Below are positions 7,658 to 15,941 of a stretch of DNA of 64,000 nt, piece after piece. A program made the translations under genes and the position numbers. The notes under the pieces are model-generated. The model searched no databases and was not told the DNA's origin. It saw nothing but the letters and a program-made list of their open reading frames with translations. How positions within the stretch are numbered: position 1 is the first letter of the stretch; each line of letters starts with the position of its first letter. The DNA is from Bradyrhizobium sp. LHD-71 (lineage in GTDB: Bacteria; Pseudomonadota; Alphaproteobacteria; Rhizobiales; Xanthobacteraceae), in assembly GCF_031157255.1 (NCBI RefSeq), contig NZ_JAVIFX010000013.1, forward strand, positions 124,001 to 188,000. The letters are read 5' to 3'.

Positions 7658-8584
7658 TTATCGTTCGCGTCTCTGGTCACTGACCCTAAGACTTCGCGCT
7701 CGTTCCGTCGCCGCGGCCGGCATCGACGCCATCGCCTGCTCCAGGAAGGCTCGCAGCAGCCGGACCCGTGCAGAGCCTTTCATCCAGAGGAGCCCGAGCC
7801 GTCTTGGTTCGGCCCGCAACGGCAGCTTCAATTTCGCCAGCGACAGACCTTCGGGCCATGGCGGGGTCCAGTCTGGAACGAGGGATACGCCCAGTCCCTG
7901 GTCGACCAGCACGGCGATTGCATCGAGGGTCGCCAGTTCGAAGCGTTCTTTGGGGCGGATCCCCGCGCGGCTCAAATAGTTGTCGACCAGTCGACCGCCC
8001 CAAAGGCTTCGGCCGTATCGGATGAACGGCTCGCTTCTGAGCACGCTGTGAGCGTCCGATCCAGCCATCGACGCGGGCGCAATGACGAGCAGGGGCTCTT
8101 CGCGCAACACGGCCCATCCGCTCGCTTTCGACATCGCAAAATGCGGCTCGACGATAATCGCGCCGTCCAGTTCACCGCTGAGCACCTTGGCGTAGAGGTC
8201 GGTGGATGATCCGGGAACGACATCGATCTCCATTCCAGGATGGACCTCCTGCACGGTTGTCAGGATCTTCGGCATCAAACCGGTAATGGCAGTCGAGACC
8301 GCACCGACGCGCAGCTCTCCGCTGTATGTCTCGACCGTGAGGGCCGCCTTCATATCTCTTACATCGCGCAACAGGCGGCGCCCGAGCTCGATCATCTCTC
8401 GTCCCGCTTCGGTCGGCGTCACCGTGCGTCCCGAGCGGATGAGAAGACGAACGCCGAACTCCTTCTCGAGCGTCCGCGTGCGGAGCGCGACGGCGGCCGG
8501 CGTCAGGTTGAGGCGGCGGGCAGCCTCGGCAATCGAGCCGCCTTCGACCACCGCGACAAAACTCTCCAGAAAGTCGGTGTCCAT
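7658..8584 (-). CDS. LysR-family transcriptional regulator
   Basis: 308-residue LTTR. The N-terminal winged HTH occupies residues 2-60 (FLESFVAVVEGGSIAEAARRLNLT, then LEKEFGVRLLIRSGR). The effector-binding periplasmic-receptor-like domain covers about 88-295 (LRVGAVSTAITGLMPKIL; ELDGAIIVEPHF; QGLGVSLVPDW). It is divergent from the TctC-CitE-CoA transferase operon starting at 8724, the usual LysR arrangement, so it probably activates that operon in response to its substrate or an intermediate. The start at 8584 gives the canonical MDTDFLESF N-terminus. The convergent GntR gene at 6954 ends 14 bases away. Confidence 0.93.
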   Translation of the reverse strand: MDTDFLESFVAVVEGGSIAEAARRLNLTPAAVALRTRTLEKEFGVRLLIRSGRTVTPTEAGREMIELGRRLLRDVRDMKAALTVETYSGELRVGAVSTAITGLMPKILTTVQEVHPGMEIDVVPGSSTDLYAKVLSGELDGAIIVEPHFAMSKASGWAVLREEPLLVIAPASMAGSDAHSVLRSEPFIRYGRSLWGGRLVDNYLSRAGIRPKERFELATLDAIAVLVDQGLGVSLVPDWTPPWPEGLSLAKLKLPLRAEPRRLGLLWMKGSARVRLLRAFLEQAMASMPAAATERARSLRVSDQRRER

Positions 8585-8602
8585 AACAAAAGAAAAACTA
8601 TC

Positions 8603-8616
8603 TTCTAAAGGCAGAA
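8603..8616. promoter_or_regulatory. Candidate LysR box TTCT-N6-AGAA
   Basis: In the 139-base divergent region between the LysR gene (8584) and the TctC gene (8724), TTCT at 8603-8606 and AGAA at 8613-8616 form a dyad with the interrupted symmetry of LysR sites (a T-N11-A type core). It lies within 20 bases of the regulator start, which fits autorepression. The match is short and may be chance. Confidence 0.3.
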
Positions 8617-8723
8617 AACGCCAGCTTTTTTGCTGTCCGGGGGCGGGCCATGATCGTTCACGAGGAGCAACCGCGTCTCGCGGGGGCTACAACAGGCAAC
8701 AGGGAAGGGAGCTAAGGGCTTTC

Positions 8724-9689
8724 ATGACATTCACGCGTCGTCGCGCCGTTCTGTGCGCATTTGCTGGTCTCGCAATCGCAGCCACGTCGGCCAGGGCTGA
8801 GATCAACGGTCTCGAGATCATAGCGCCAGCCAATCCGGGCAGCGGCTTCGATCAGACCTCTCGGGCCGTGCAGGAAGCGCTGCTGCAAAACGGCCTCGCC
8901 AAAGGCATCCAGGTCGTCAACGTTCCGGGAGCCGGAGGCACCGTAGGTCTCGCCCAGTTCGTCTCGTCGAAAAAGCCGGGCGCAAGTTTGCTCATGATCG
9001 GCGTCACCACCGTCGGCGCAATCCTGACCAACAAGGCACCGGTCTCACTCGATGATGCATTTCCTCTCGCGCTGCTGCTGCGCGAATACAGCGTGGTGGT
9101 CGTGCCGGCGAAATCGGACGTGATGAGCGTGGCCGACCTCGCCGCGAAGGTGAAAGCGAATCCCGCGACGGTGCGATGGGGCGTCGGCTCCGCCGGCGGC
9201 ATCGACCACGTGATTGCGGGACAGTTCACCAAGGCGGTGGGCGCGGATCCCGGTAAGCTCAACGGCATTCATTATCCCGGTGGCGGCGAACAGTTGGCGT
9301 CGATCCTGGGCGGCCACGTGACGGTGGGCGTCGGCGGAGTGCCGGAGCTCGCATCGCAGATCAAGTCCGGCAAGCTGCGGGCGCTGGCTGTGTCCTCGCC
9401 CGAGCGTCTGGCGGGCCTCGACGTGCCAACTCTCAAGGAGCAGGGCGTCGACGTCGCCATAGGCACCTGGCGCGGGTTGATGGCGTCGAAGCACGCGACG
9501 GATGCGGAAAAGAAGGAATTGAGCGCTGCGATCGAAAAGATGGTCGCCACACCGACCTGGAAGAGCACGCTTGAGAAGTATGGCTGGCTCGATGCCTACC
9601 GGTCCTCAGAGGGGTTCGCTGCGTTCCTGAAGGAGCAGCAGGCGATGATGAAAGGCGCGCTCCAGGACGTCGGACTTCTGAAGCAATGA
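8724..9689 (+). CDS. TctC-like tripartite tricarboxylate transporter substrate-binding protein
   Basis: 321-residue receptor starting at ATG 8724 (MTFTRRRAVLCAFAGLAIAA...ARA signal peptide), with GGGAAGGGAG about 18 bases upstream. The mature part begins EINGLEIIAPANPGSGFDQTSRAV. It contains NVPGAGGTVGLAQF and RWGVGSAGGIDHVIAG, which looks closer to classical TctC receptors than to the Bug proteins elsewhere in the window. It is the first gene of a five-gene operon; its TGA overlaps the ATG of the CitE-like gene (ATGA). No TctA or TctB gene is linked. Confidence 0.9.
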   Translation: MTFTRRRAVLCAFAGLAIAATSARAEINGLEIIAPANPGSGFDQTSRAVQEALLQNGLAKGIQVVNVPGAGGTVGLAQFVSSKKPGASLLMIGVTTVGAILTNKAPVSLDDAFPLALLLREYSVVVVPAKSDVMSVADLAAKVKANPATVRWGVGSAGGIDHVIAGQFTKAVGADPGKLNGIHYPGGGEQLASILGGHVTVGVGGVPELASQIKSGKLRALAVSSPERLAGLDVPTLKEQGVDVAIGTWRGLMASKHATDAEKKELSAAIEKMVATPTWKSTLEKYGWLDAYRSSEGFAAFLKEQQAMMKGALQDVGLLKQ

Positions 9690-10609
9690 CTGCGGCCCGC
9701 GATCGAGGGACCGCCGTGCCGCCATTGATGCGCAGCAAGCTGTTCGTGCCGGGGTCGCGTCCGGGGCTCTTCGCAAAGGCAGCGGCTTCTGCGGCGGACG
9801 CGCTGTCATTCGATCTCGAAGATGCGGTCGCATCCGACCGCAAGGCCGACGCCAGGAGAGCCGTGGCGGCGTGGTTGCAATCCCGTGCGGCGTCGAAGGT
9901 GATCGTCGTTCGGGTCAACGGCTGGTCGAGCGGGTTGTTCGAGCAAGACTTGCAGGCCGTCGTCCAGCCTGGTCTCGATATCATCAATCTGCCGATGGTC
10001 GAGAGCGCCGATGAGGTTCGCGAGGCTGCCAGGCTTCTCGATCGGCGGGAGGCTGCGGCAGACATTGCGAGGCCGATCGGCCTCCTTGCGAACATCGAGA
10101 CGCCAAAGGGCCTGCGAATGGCGGCGGAGATAGCAACTGCGAGCGAGCGCGTCGTCGGACTTCAGATCGGCTACGCCGACCTGTTCGAACCGTTCGCCAT
10201 CGATCGGCGCGATCTTCATGCGTTGAACCATGTTCGCGTGACAGTTCGTCTTGCTGCGGCGGAGGCCAAAGTTCCTGCCTATGACGGCGCCTTTGCGGGC
10301 GTCGCCGAGCCGGACCTGTTTCGCGCGGAGTGCGAGGCGGCGCAGCGGCTTGGATTTGCGGGCAAGAGCTGCATCCATCCCTCGCAGGTGCCGATCGCCA
10401 ACGCCTGCTTCGTGCCGCGTCCTGCCGAAGTCGAGCAGGCGCGACGTATCCTGGCTGCCGCAAGCGAAGCGGCGGAACAAGGTGTCGGCGCCTTTGTAGT
10501 CGACGGCCGGATGATCGACGAGCCGTTCCTCGTCAGTGCGCGAGCGGTCGTTGCGCTGCACGAGCAGCATCAGCGAAGTCTTATCGGAGAAGGACGTCAA
10601 TCGAAATGA
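9686..10609 (+). CDS. HpcH/HpaI aldolase / CitE-like CoA-ester lyase
   Basis: 307-residue TIM-barrel lyase of the citrate lyase beta-subunit-like family. Members cleave beta-hydroxyacyl-CoA such as malyl-CoA or citramalyl-CoA to acetyl-CoA plus a keto acid, using Mg2+. Visible motifs: RSKLFVPGSRPGLF, SFDLEDAVASDRK (metal/substrate site), VVRVNGW, LLANIETPKGL and GKSCIHPSQV. The start at 9686 is chosen for its ATGA overlap with the receptor gene; an internal Met at 9728 is an alternative. The next gene is a CoA-transferase, also with ATGA overlap, so activation to a CoA thioester followed by lyase cleavage is the natural reading. Confidence 0.9.
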   Translation: MTAARDRGTAVPPLMRSKLFVPGSRPGLFAKAAASAADALSFDLEDAVASDRKADARRAVAAWLQSRAASKVIVVRVNGWSSGLFEQDLQAVVQPGLDIINLPMVESADEVREAARLLDRREAAADIARPIGLLANIETPKGLRMAAEIATASERVVGLQIGYADLFEPFAIDRRDLHALNHVRVTVRLAAAEAKVPAYDGAFAGVAEPDLFRAECEAAQRLGFAGKSCIHPSQVPIANACFVPRPAEVEQARRILAAASEAAEQGVGAFVVDGRMIDEPFLVSARAVVALHEQHQRSLIGEGRQSK

Positions 10610-11865
10610 CTGACACCACACTTCACAAGCGGGATTATCGCGCCGGAGATCGCGGAACGCTGGACGGTGTCCGCATCCTCGATCTCTCGCGCCTGTTTGC
10701 CGGGAACGTCTGCACTCAGGTCCTTGGAGACTTCGGTGCCGAGGTGATCAAGGTCGAGCCGCCGGAGGGCGACACGCTACGCGCCTGGAAGACCGAGGGC
10801 GTCAGCACGCACTGGAAGATCTATGCGCGCAACAAGAAGAGCCTGTGCCTCGACCTGAGAAGTCCGCGTGCAACGGATATCCTCAAGGCGCTCGTTCCAT
10901 CAGTGCATCTTCTGGTCGAAAGCTTCCGGCCGGGCGTGCTCGAGAAGATGGGCCTCGGCCCCGAGACCTTGCTCAAGCTCAATCCAAAGCTCGTGATCAT
11001 GCGCGTGTCCGGTTGGGGCCAGGACGGGCCTTACAGCCAACGGCCCGGTTTCGGCACCGTCATTGAAGGCATCTCCGGCTTTGCGGCGATCAACGGTTTT
11101 CCTGACCGGGAGCCGGTCCTTCCGCCGATGTATCTGGCCGACGGGATCGCCGGCCTTTACGGGGCGACGGCAGCGATGATCGCGCTGCGGGAAGCCGAAG
11201 TGCGGGGCGGGCGAGGGCAGGTGATCGACCTGCCGCTGCTTGATCCGCTGTTTGGGATTCTGGGCCCGCAAGCCGCGAACTATCGCCTGACGGGCAAGGT
11301 CAAGCCGCGCACCGGCAGTCGATCCACCAACTCTGCGCCTCGCAATGCCTACCGGTGCAAGGACGGACGGTATGTCAGCCTCTCCGGATCGACCCAGAAG
11401 ATGGCCGAGCGTCTCTTGCATTCGATCGGCCGTCCGGAGTTGATCGAGGATGCGCGCTTTCGCACAAATGCCGATCGCGTCAAGAATGCCGAAGAGCTGG
11501 ACGCCATCATAGGTCGCTTCATCGCCGAGCGAACGCAGGTAGAGAACGTCGCTTTTTTCGAAGCCGCGGAAGTGACCATCGGCCCGATCTACGATACCGA
11601 GCAGATTCTGGCCGACCCGCACTTCATCGCGCGCGAGGTCATTGCCGACTACCCCGATCCGGATATGGGCTCGCTGCCGATGCATCACGTCGTGCCGCGC
11701 CTCGATGGCACGCCGGGCTGCATACGGACCCCCGCGCCCGCTTTGGGAGAGCACAACCGCGAGCTGCTGACCGAGATCGGAATTGACGACGCGGCGTATG
11801 CCGAGCTGGTCGCTTCCGGTGTCGTTCGCGGAGGCCCCGCTGCGAAAGCGGGACAGGCGGGGTGA
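10606..11865 (+). CDS. CaiB/BaiF (class III) CoA-transferase
   Basis: 419-residue family III CoA-transferase. After the N-terminal LDGVRILDLSRLFAG, it carries VIKVEPPEGDTLR, CLDLRSP, LVESFRPGVLEKMGL, the GFGTVIEGISGFAAI segment and the YLADGIAGLYGA region, where the catalytic aspartate of the family is expected (the D of ADG). The reaction moves CoA from a donor such as succinyl-CoA to a carboxylic acid. ATG 10606 overlaps the lyase stop (ATGA); the much longer upstream frame is spurious. Together with the lyase it forms an activation-cleavage pair typical of itaconate, citramalate or related C5/C6 dicarboxylate breakdown, but no hydratase is present, so the substrate may already be hydroxylated. 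Confidence 0.92.
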   Translation: MTDTTLHKRDYRAGDRGTLDGVRILDLSRLFAGNVCTQVLGDFGAEVIKVEPPEGDTLRAWKTEGVSTHWKIYARNKKSLCLDLRSPRATDILKALVPSVHLLVESFRPGVLEKMGLGPETLLKLNPKLVIMRVSGWGQDGPYSQRPGFGTVIEGISGFAAINGFPDREPVLPPMYLADGIAGLYGATAAMIALREAEVRGGRGQVIDLPLLDPLFGILGPQAANYRLTGKVKPRTGSRSTNSAPRNAYRCKDGRYVSLSGSTQKMAERLLHSIGRPELIEDARFRTNADRVKNAEELDAIIGRFIAERTQVENVAFFEAAEVTIGPIYDTEQILADPHFIAREVIADYPDPDMGSLPMHHVVPRLDGTPGCIRTPAPALGEHNRELLTEIGIDDAAYAELVASGVVRGGPAAKAGQAG

Positions 11866-12740
11866 CCGGCCCATACGCCAATTCGTCCGGCGCGCGGCGC
11901 CCTGTCGTTTCCGTTCCCCGCGTCGCCTGCGACGCGCACATGCATGTCTATGACGCGCGTTTCGCATTCGACGGGCCGATGGTCGATCGCGGGACCGCCG
12001 GCGACTACCTGCGGATCCAGTATCGCCTGGGGACCGCGCGCACAGTGGTGGTGACGCCGCGTATCTACGGCACGGACAATCGCGTGACGCTCGACGCCAT
12101 CGAACGGCTCGGCCCGGACCGGACACGCGGCATAGCCGTGCTGCGTCCGGATGTAAGCGACGCGCAGCTGCAGTCGATGAATGACGGCGGAATCCGCGGC
12201 ATCCGTTTCACGCTCTTTACACCCGAGCGCCAGGTGACGGACTTTACCATGGTCGAGCCGCTGGCACAGCGCGTGCACGAACTCGGGTGGCACGTCCAGC
12301 TTCACTGGACCGCAGCGCAGATCGTCGATCATGCGGAGCTGCTCCAGCGGCTGCCGACGACCATCGTGTTCGATCACCTCGCTCGCCTGCCTGTGACGGA
12401 CGGCATCCGCCATCCGGTATTCGATGTGGTGCGCCGGCTGCTGGAACGCGACCGCGCGTGGATCAAACTGTCCGGAGCCTACCTGGATTCGCAGGTGGGT
12501 CCGGAAGGCGGATACCGCGACCTCGACGACGTCGCGCGAGCCTGGGTTCGATTGGCGCCGGAGCGCCTCGTCTGGGGCAGCGACTGGCCGCATTCCACCG
12601 AGCAGACAAAGCCGGACGACGCAGAGCTGCTGGATCTTCTTGGCCGCTGGGCTGACGACGAGGCAACGCGCCGTCGCATCCTGGTCGAGAACCCGGCCCG
12701 ACTCTATGACTTTCCCAAAACCGAAGGAGACATCTCGTGA
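11862..12740 (+). CDS. Amidohydrolase-2 family metal-dependent hydrolase (lactonase-like)
   Basis: 292-residue TIM-barrel hydrolase starting at GTG 11862, whose GTGA overlaps the CoA-transferase stop. Motifs: HMHVYDARF (HxH metal site near residue 28), GIRGIRFTLF, HVQLHW, TIVFDHLAR and WGSDWPHST (terminal catalytic Asp). From memory, this architecture matches COG3618-type enzymes including 2-pyrone-4,6-dicarboxylate hydrolase (LigI), 4-sulfomuconolactone hydrolase and galactarolactone isomerase. A lactone-opening role that feeds a hydroxy dicarboxylate to the CoA-transferase and lyase upstream is an attractive inference. Its GTGA stop overlaps the next receptor gene. Confidence 0.88.
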   Translation: MTGPYANSSGARRPVVSVPRVACDAHMHVYDARFAFDGPMVDRGTAGDYLRIQYRLGTARTVVVTPRIYGTDNRVTLDAIERLGPDRTRGIAVLRPDVSDAQLQSMNDGGIRGIRFTLFTPERQVTDFTMVEPLAQRVHELGWHVQLHWTAAQIVDHAELLQRLPTTIVFDHLARLPVTDGIRHPVFDVVRRLLERDRAWIKLSGAYLDSQVGPEGGYRDLDDVARAWVRLAPERLVWGSDWPHSTEQTKPDDAELLDLLGRWADDEATRRRILVENPARLYDFPKTEGDIS

Positions 12741-13711
12741 AGGCGAGACTTGTGAAGACTTTCTCTGTCATGGCTCTCGCCATATCGGCAGCGTGCATGG
12801 TCTCGCCTGTGCTGGCCGATTATCCCGACAAGCCGATCCGGATGATCGTGCCTTATGCGGCGGGCGGCGGCGCTGACAACGTCGCGCGCATCATCGGGCA
12901 GCGCCTGAGCGTTTCGCTCGGCCAGCAGGTGATCGTCGATAATCGCAGCGGCGCGGGCGGTGCGATCGGTGCGGATGTTGTCGCCAAGGCGGTGCCGGAC
13001 GGCTACACCGTGCTCCTGGACGCATCGGCCTTTGCCGTGAATCCGGCGATGCGCAAGCTGCCGTTCGATGCGCAGGCGGACTTCGTTCCAGTCTCGCTGG
13101 TCGTGATCGCTCCCAACATTCTGGTCGTGTCTCCGTCATCGCCTTACAAGACGATGGCCGAGTTCCTCGATTATGCACGCAAAAATCCCGGCAAGCTCAG
13201 CTTCGCATCCGCAGGACCGGGCACGGCCTCACATCTGGCCGGAGAAACGCTCAATGAACTGGCGAAGCTGGATCTGCTGCACGTGCCATATCGGGGTGGC
13301 GCTCCCGCGCTCAATGACGTCATGGGTGGACGCGTGTCGAGCTACTTCGGCAACACCGCATCGACCCTCGGCCATGTGGCGTCCGGCTCGCTGCCCGCGC
13401 TTGCGATCGGCTCCGCCAAGCGTTCGCCGCTGCTGCCCGACGTGCCGACGCTGATCGAAAGCGGCCTTCCGAACTTCGTGTCGCAGGAATGGAATGGGGT
13501 GTTCGTTCCGAAGGGCACGCCTGCGGATGTTGTTAAACGTCTCGCCAAGGATATCGCGGCGGCCGTCGCCGACCCGGCCCTCAAGACGAACCTGGAGAAG
13601 CTGGGACTCGAGCCCGTCGGCAGCACACCTGAGGAGTTCAGCAAGTTCGTGCAGACCGAAATCGCGCGTGCGGCATCGGTGGTGAAGGCCCGCAACATTA
13701 CGGTCGATTGA
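12737..13711 (+). CDS. Bug/TctC-family substrate-binding protein
   Basis: 324-residue periplasmic receptor, start GTG 12737 overlapping the hydrolase stop (GTGA). Signal peptide residues 1-27 (ends PVLA). Bug landmarks: IRMIVPYAAGGGADNVARI, VDNRSGAGG, PDGYTVLLD, KLSFASAGPGTASH and HVPYRGGAPALNDVMGG. It is the last gene of the operon and is distinct from the TctC-like receptor that opens it, so this operon also encodes two receptors and no membrane subunits. The convergent GntR gene ends at 13768, and a 10-bp GC stem-loop 95 bases past this stop may end transcription. Confidence 0.93.
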   Translation: MKARLVKTFSVMALAISAACMVSPVLADYPDKPIRMIVPYAAGGGADNVARIIGQRLSVSLGQQVIVDNRSGAGGAIGADVVAKAVPDGYTVLLDASAFAVNPAMRKLPFDAQADFVPVSLVVIAPNILVVSPSSPYKTMAEFLDYARKNPGKLSFASAGPGTASHLAGETLNELAKLDLLHVPYRGGAPALNDVMGGRVSSYFGNTASTLGHVASGSLPALAIGSAKRSPLLPDVPTLIESGLPNFVSQEWNGVFVPKGTPADVVKRLAKDIAAAVADPALKTNLEKLGLEPVGSTPEEFSKFVQTEIARAASVVKARNITVD

Positions 13712-13767
13712 GACGAGGGGGCGGCTCGCCGTCGTTGATGACTGTTCGGAGCCCGGATGGGACCCGG

Positions 13768-14727
13768 CTATCGAGATGTCCTGCGCCCTGATCGATGACC
13801 CTGTTGCCCGGCGGCGACGTTTGCCGCCGGGCGTTTCAGCTTTGCCGCGCTCTCGAGATGACGGCGCATCAGACGGGCTGCAGTCGCCTGGTTTTTCGCC
13901 TCGATCTGCTTGAGAATTTCAAGATGCTCGCGGCAGTTGGTGACGACGCGTTCGTGGCCGAACGTCCAGTCGTAGTTGCCGAAGCGGCGCAGCCGGTTCT
14001 GCTGCTGAACCGCAACCAGCAGGTAGCGATTGCCGGAAGCGGCGGCCAGTCCTTCGTGGAACGTGGCATTCATTTCGTAGAGGGCGATGCTGGCGGTGTC
14101 GCTCCATGGCATCGCCATCATCTCTTCGTGCTGACGGCGCATCTCGGCGATCCACGCCGGATCGCAGTGGAAGCCCGGCTCCAACAGCGCCGCCGGTTCG
14201 ATGAGAAGCCGGTAGCGATAGCTCTCCGCCCGCGCCTGCGGATCGGAGATCGTCGGCAGAAAACGCCAGCCGTGTCCCGGCTTTCGCTGGACGGCCGCCA
14301 CCTCGGATAATCTCGTCAGAACGCGTTGAACGATCGGACGCGTGGCAGCATATCGCTGCATCAGATCGCGTTCCGAGACATCAAGAGGAAGTTTGCCGGC
14401 GCGGCGGTCACGGGCGATCGCAAGGAACAGGCGGTCGACATCTGTCACTGTCGGACGCCGCGCAACCTTGTGTTCCGCAGGCGCGCCGTTCGCGACGAAA
14501 TACCCCCGTCGCTCTCCCGGCCGGATCAGTCCGCGGTGGCCAAGCAGCCTGAGCGCGGCGCGCACCGGTGTGCGCGACACATGCAGTCGCTCGGCCAGAG
14601 CGACCTCTCCGAGCCGCGTGCCGGGTTCGAGTTTCTCCTTGCTGATGAAATCGAGAATGCGCGCCGAAAGCTCGTGCTGAAGCGGGCTGGGGGGCAATTG
14701 TCTCGGGCGCAAAAATTTTTGTTTCAT
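13768..14727 (-). CDS. GntR/FCD-family regulator with two winged-helix domains
   Basis: 319-residue regulator. The first GntR winged HTH spans about residues 14-80 (GEVALAERLHVSRTPVRAALRLL). A second DNA-binding-like domain spans about 95-158 (LPLDVSERDLMQRYAATRPIV, then VLTRLSEV and a wing with HGWRFLP). The FCD-type helical domain runs from about 165 to 300. Ordinary FadR/FCD regulators have a single wHTH. It is divergent from the C45/ABC-transporter operon with 53 bases between starts, so it probably controls that operon. The C-terminal tail (AAGQQGHRSGRRTSR) is encoded through a GC-rich hairpin and may be unstructured. Confidence 0.88.
   Translation of the reverse strand: MKQKFLRPRQLPPSPLQHELSARILDFISKEKLEPGTRLGEVALAERLHVSRTPVRAALRLLGHRGLIRPGERRGYFVANGAPAEHKVARRPTVTDVDRLFLAIARDRRAGKLPLDVSERDLMQRYAATRPIVQRVLTRLSEVAAVQRKPGHGWRFLPTISDPQARAESYRYRLLIEPAALLEPGFHCDPAWIAEMRRQHEEMMAMPWSDTASIALYEMNATFHEGLAAASGNRYLLVAVQQQNRLRRFGNYDWTFGHERVVTNCREHLEILKQIEAKNQATAARLMRRHLESAAKLKRPAANVAAGQQGHRSGRRTSR
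13806..13832 (+). terminator. Possible terminator hairpin of the 8724-13711 operon
   Basis: GCCCGGCGGC (13806-13815), a 7-base loop, and the exact reverse complement (13823-13832), then GTTTC. The stem is strong but the T-run is poor, and it lies inside the 3' coding end of the convergent GntR gene. It could terminate the rightward operon, whose last stop is 95 bases upstream. Confidence 0.35.
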
Positions 14728-14746
14728 GTCATTACAAAATACATTA
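14710..14746. promoter_or_regulatory. Candidate control region between GntR and the C45/ABC operon
   Basis: Two symmetric or repeated elements occur around the regulator start at 14727. CAAAAATTTTTG is a perfect 12-bp palindrome at 14710-14721, inside codons 3-6 of the regulator. CATTA occurs twice, 12 bases apart (14730-14734 and 14742-14746). The area is AT-rich against a GC-rich background. Either element could be the operator of the two-wHTH regulator; a direct repeat would suit a protein with two DNA-binding domains. Confidence 0.35.
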
Positions 14747-14780
14747 GCGTCGATGCGCGTGCAAGCGAAGGGGGCTACCG

Positions 14781-15941
14781 ATGGTTGAACCGTTTCCGCT
14801 GATCGAGATTTCCGGAGCTCCGCGCGAGCGTGGCCGGCAGTACGGCCGCCAGGCCGCCGACCGGATCCGAAAAGGCACGCTGCACTACGTGGCTCAGCTC
14901 AAGGAACTATCGCTCGACCGTGACGGCATTGCCGTCCTGGTGCGCGAGTATCTTCCGGTGATCGAGGCGTTCGAGCCGACCTACATCGAAGAGATGCACG
15001 GGATCGCCGAGGGTGCGGCGATTCCGTTCGAAGACATCGTGCTGTTGAATGCGCGCACCGAAATCATCAAGCTGGCGAAACCTGAAGTCCGCGCGCGCCT
15101 TGCCGCGAAGGAAGATCCGGACGGATGCACGGGTGTCGTCGTTCTGCCGCAGGCAACGCAGGGCGGCCGGCTGATCCATGCCCAGAACTGGGACTGGAAG
15201 CGCGAATGCGCCGAAACAGCCGTGGTGCTCAAGGTCCGTCGTGACGACGGGCCGGATCTCATGACCTTCACCGAGGCCGGCGCACTCGGTCGCTGCGGCT
15301 TCAATGCGGTCGGCATCGCCATCACCGCGAACTACCTCGAATCCGATCGCGACTACCGCCAGGTCGGCGTGCCACTCGCGCTGATCCGTCGCAAGGTGCT
15401 GGAGAGCGAGCATCTGGCCATCGCCATGCGCACGGTCTACTGCACGCAGAAATCGGCGGCCAACAACATGATCGTCAGCCATTGCGAAGGAGTGGCGATC
15501 GACTTCGAATGTGCGCCCGACGAGACATTCCAGGTGCATCCCGACCGCGGACTGCTGGTGCACGCCAATCATTTCGTCAGCCCGGTTGCACTCGGCAAGC
15601 TCAAGGACACCGGCATCCTCAACACGCCGGATAGCCTCTACCGCGACATCCGCGTGCGGGACCTGCTTCAGCCGCACCTTGGCGCGATCACGCTCGACAC
15701 GGTCAAGACCGCGTTGTTCGACGATTTCGCGAGCCCGTGGTCGGTCTGCCGTCCGCCGCGGCGCAACCTCAGCAATAATCTCAGCGCCACGGTTGCGATG
15801 ATCCTGATGGAGCCGCAGCGCGGGATCATGGAGGTGGCGCCTTTACCGGCATTGAACCGGCAGTTCACCACCTATCGTCTGGACGGCTCGGATGCAGCCC
15901 GGTCGGCCGCCGATCAGCAAACCGTTGCGAGGGCCTCATGA
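14781..15941 (+). CDS. C45-family autoproteolytic acyltransferase/hydrolase (isopenicillin N acyltransferase-like)
   Basis: 386-residue Ntn-hydrolase-fold protein. Family members cleave themselves just before a cysteine, which then acts as N-terminal nucleophile on amide or acyl substrates. The expected nucleophile is Cys116 in DGCTGVVV; LIHAQNWDW, GFNAVGIAITANYL and the LLVHANHF segment match the penicillin acyltransferase-like core. The N-terminal ISGAPRERGRQYGRQ is typical of the group. Start ATG 14781 is preceded by GAAGGGGG. The stop overlaps the start of the ABC solute-receptor gene (ATGA), so the enzyme is made together with a peptide-type importer and probably deacylates or cleaves its cargo. 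No signal peptide is evident, so it is likely cytoplasmic. Confidence 0.88.
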   Translation: MVEPFPLIEISGAPRERGRQYGRQAADRIRKGTLHYVAQLKELSLDRDGIAVLVREYLPVIEAFEPTYIEEMHGIAEGAAIPFEDIVLLNARTEIIKLAKPEVRARLAAKEDPDGCTGVVVLPQATQGGRLIHAQNWDWKRECAETAVVLKVRRDDGPDLMTFTEAGALGRCGFNAVGIAITANYLESDRDYRQVGVPLALIRRKVLESEHLAIAMRTVYCTQKSAANNMIVSHCEGVAIDFECAPDETFQVHPDRGLLVHANHFVSPVALGKLKDTGILNTPDSLYRDIRVRDLLQPHLGAITLDTVKTALFDDFASPWSVCRPPRRNLSNNLSATVAMILMEPQRGIMEVAPLPALNRQFTTYRLDGSDAARSAADQQTVARAS

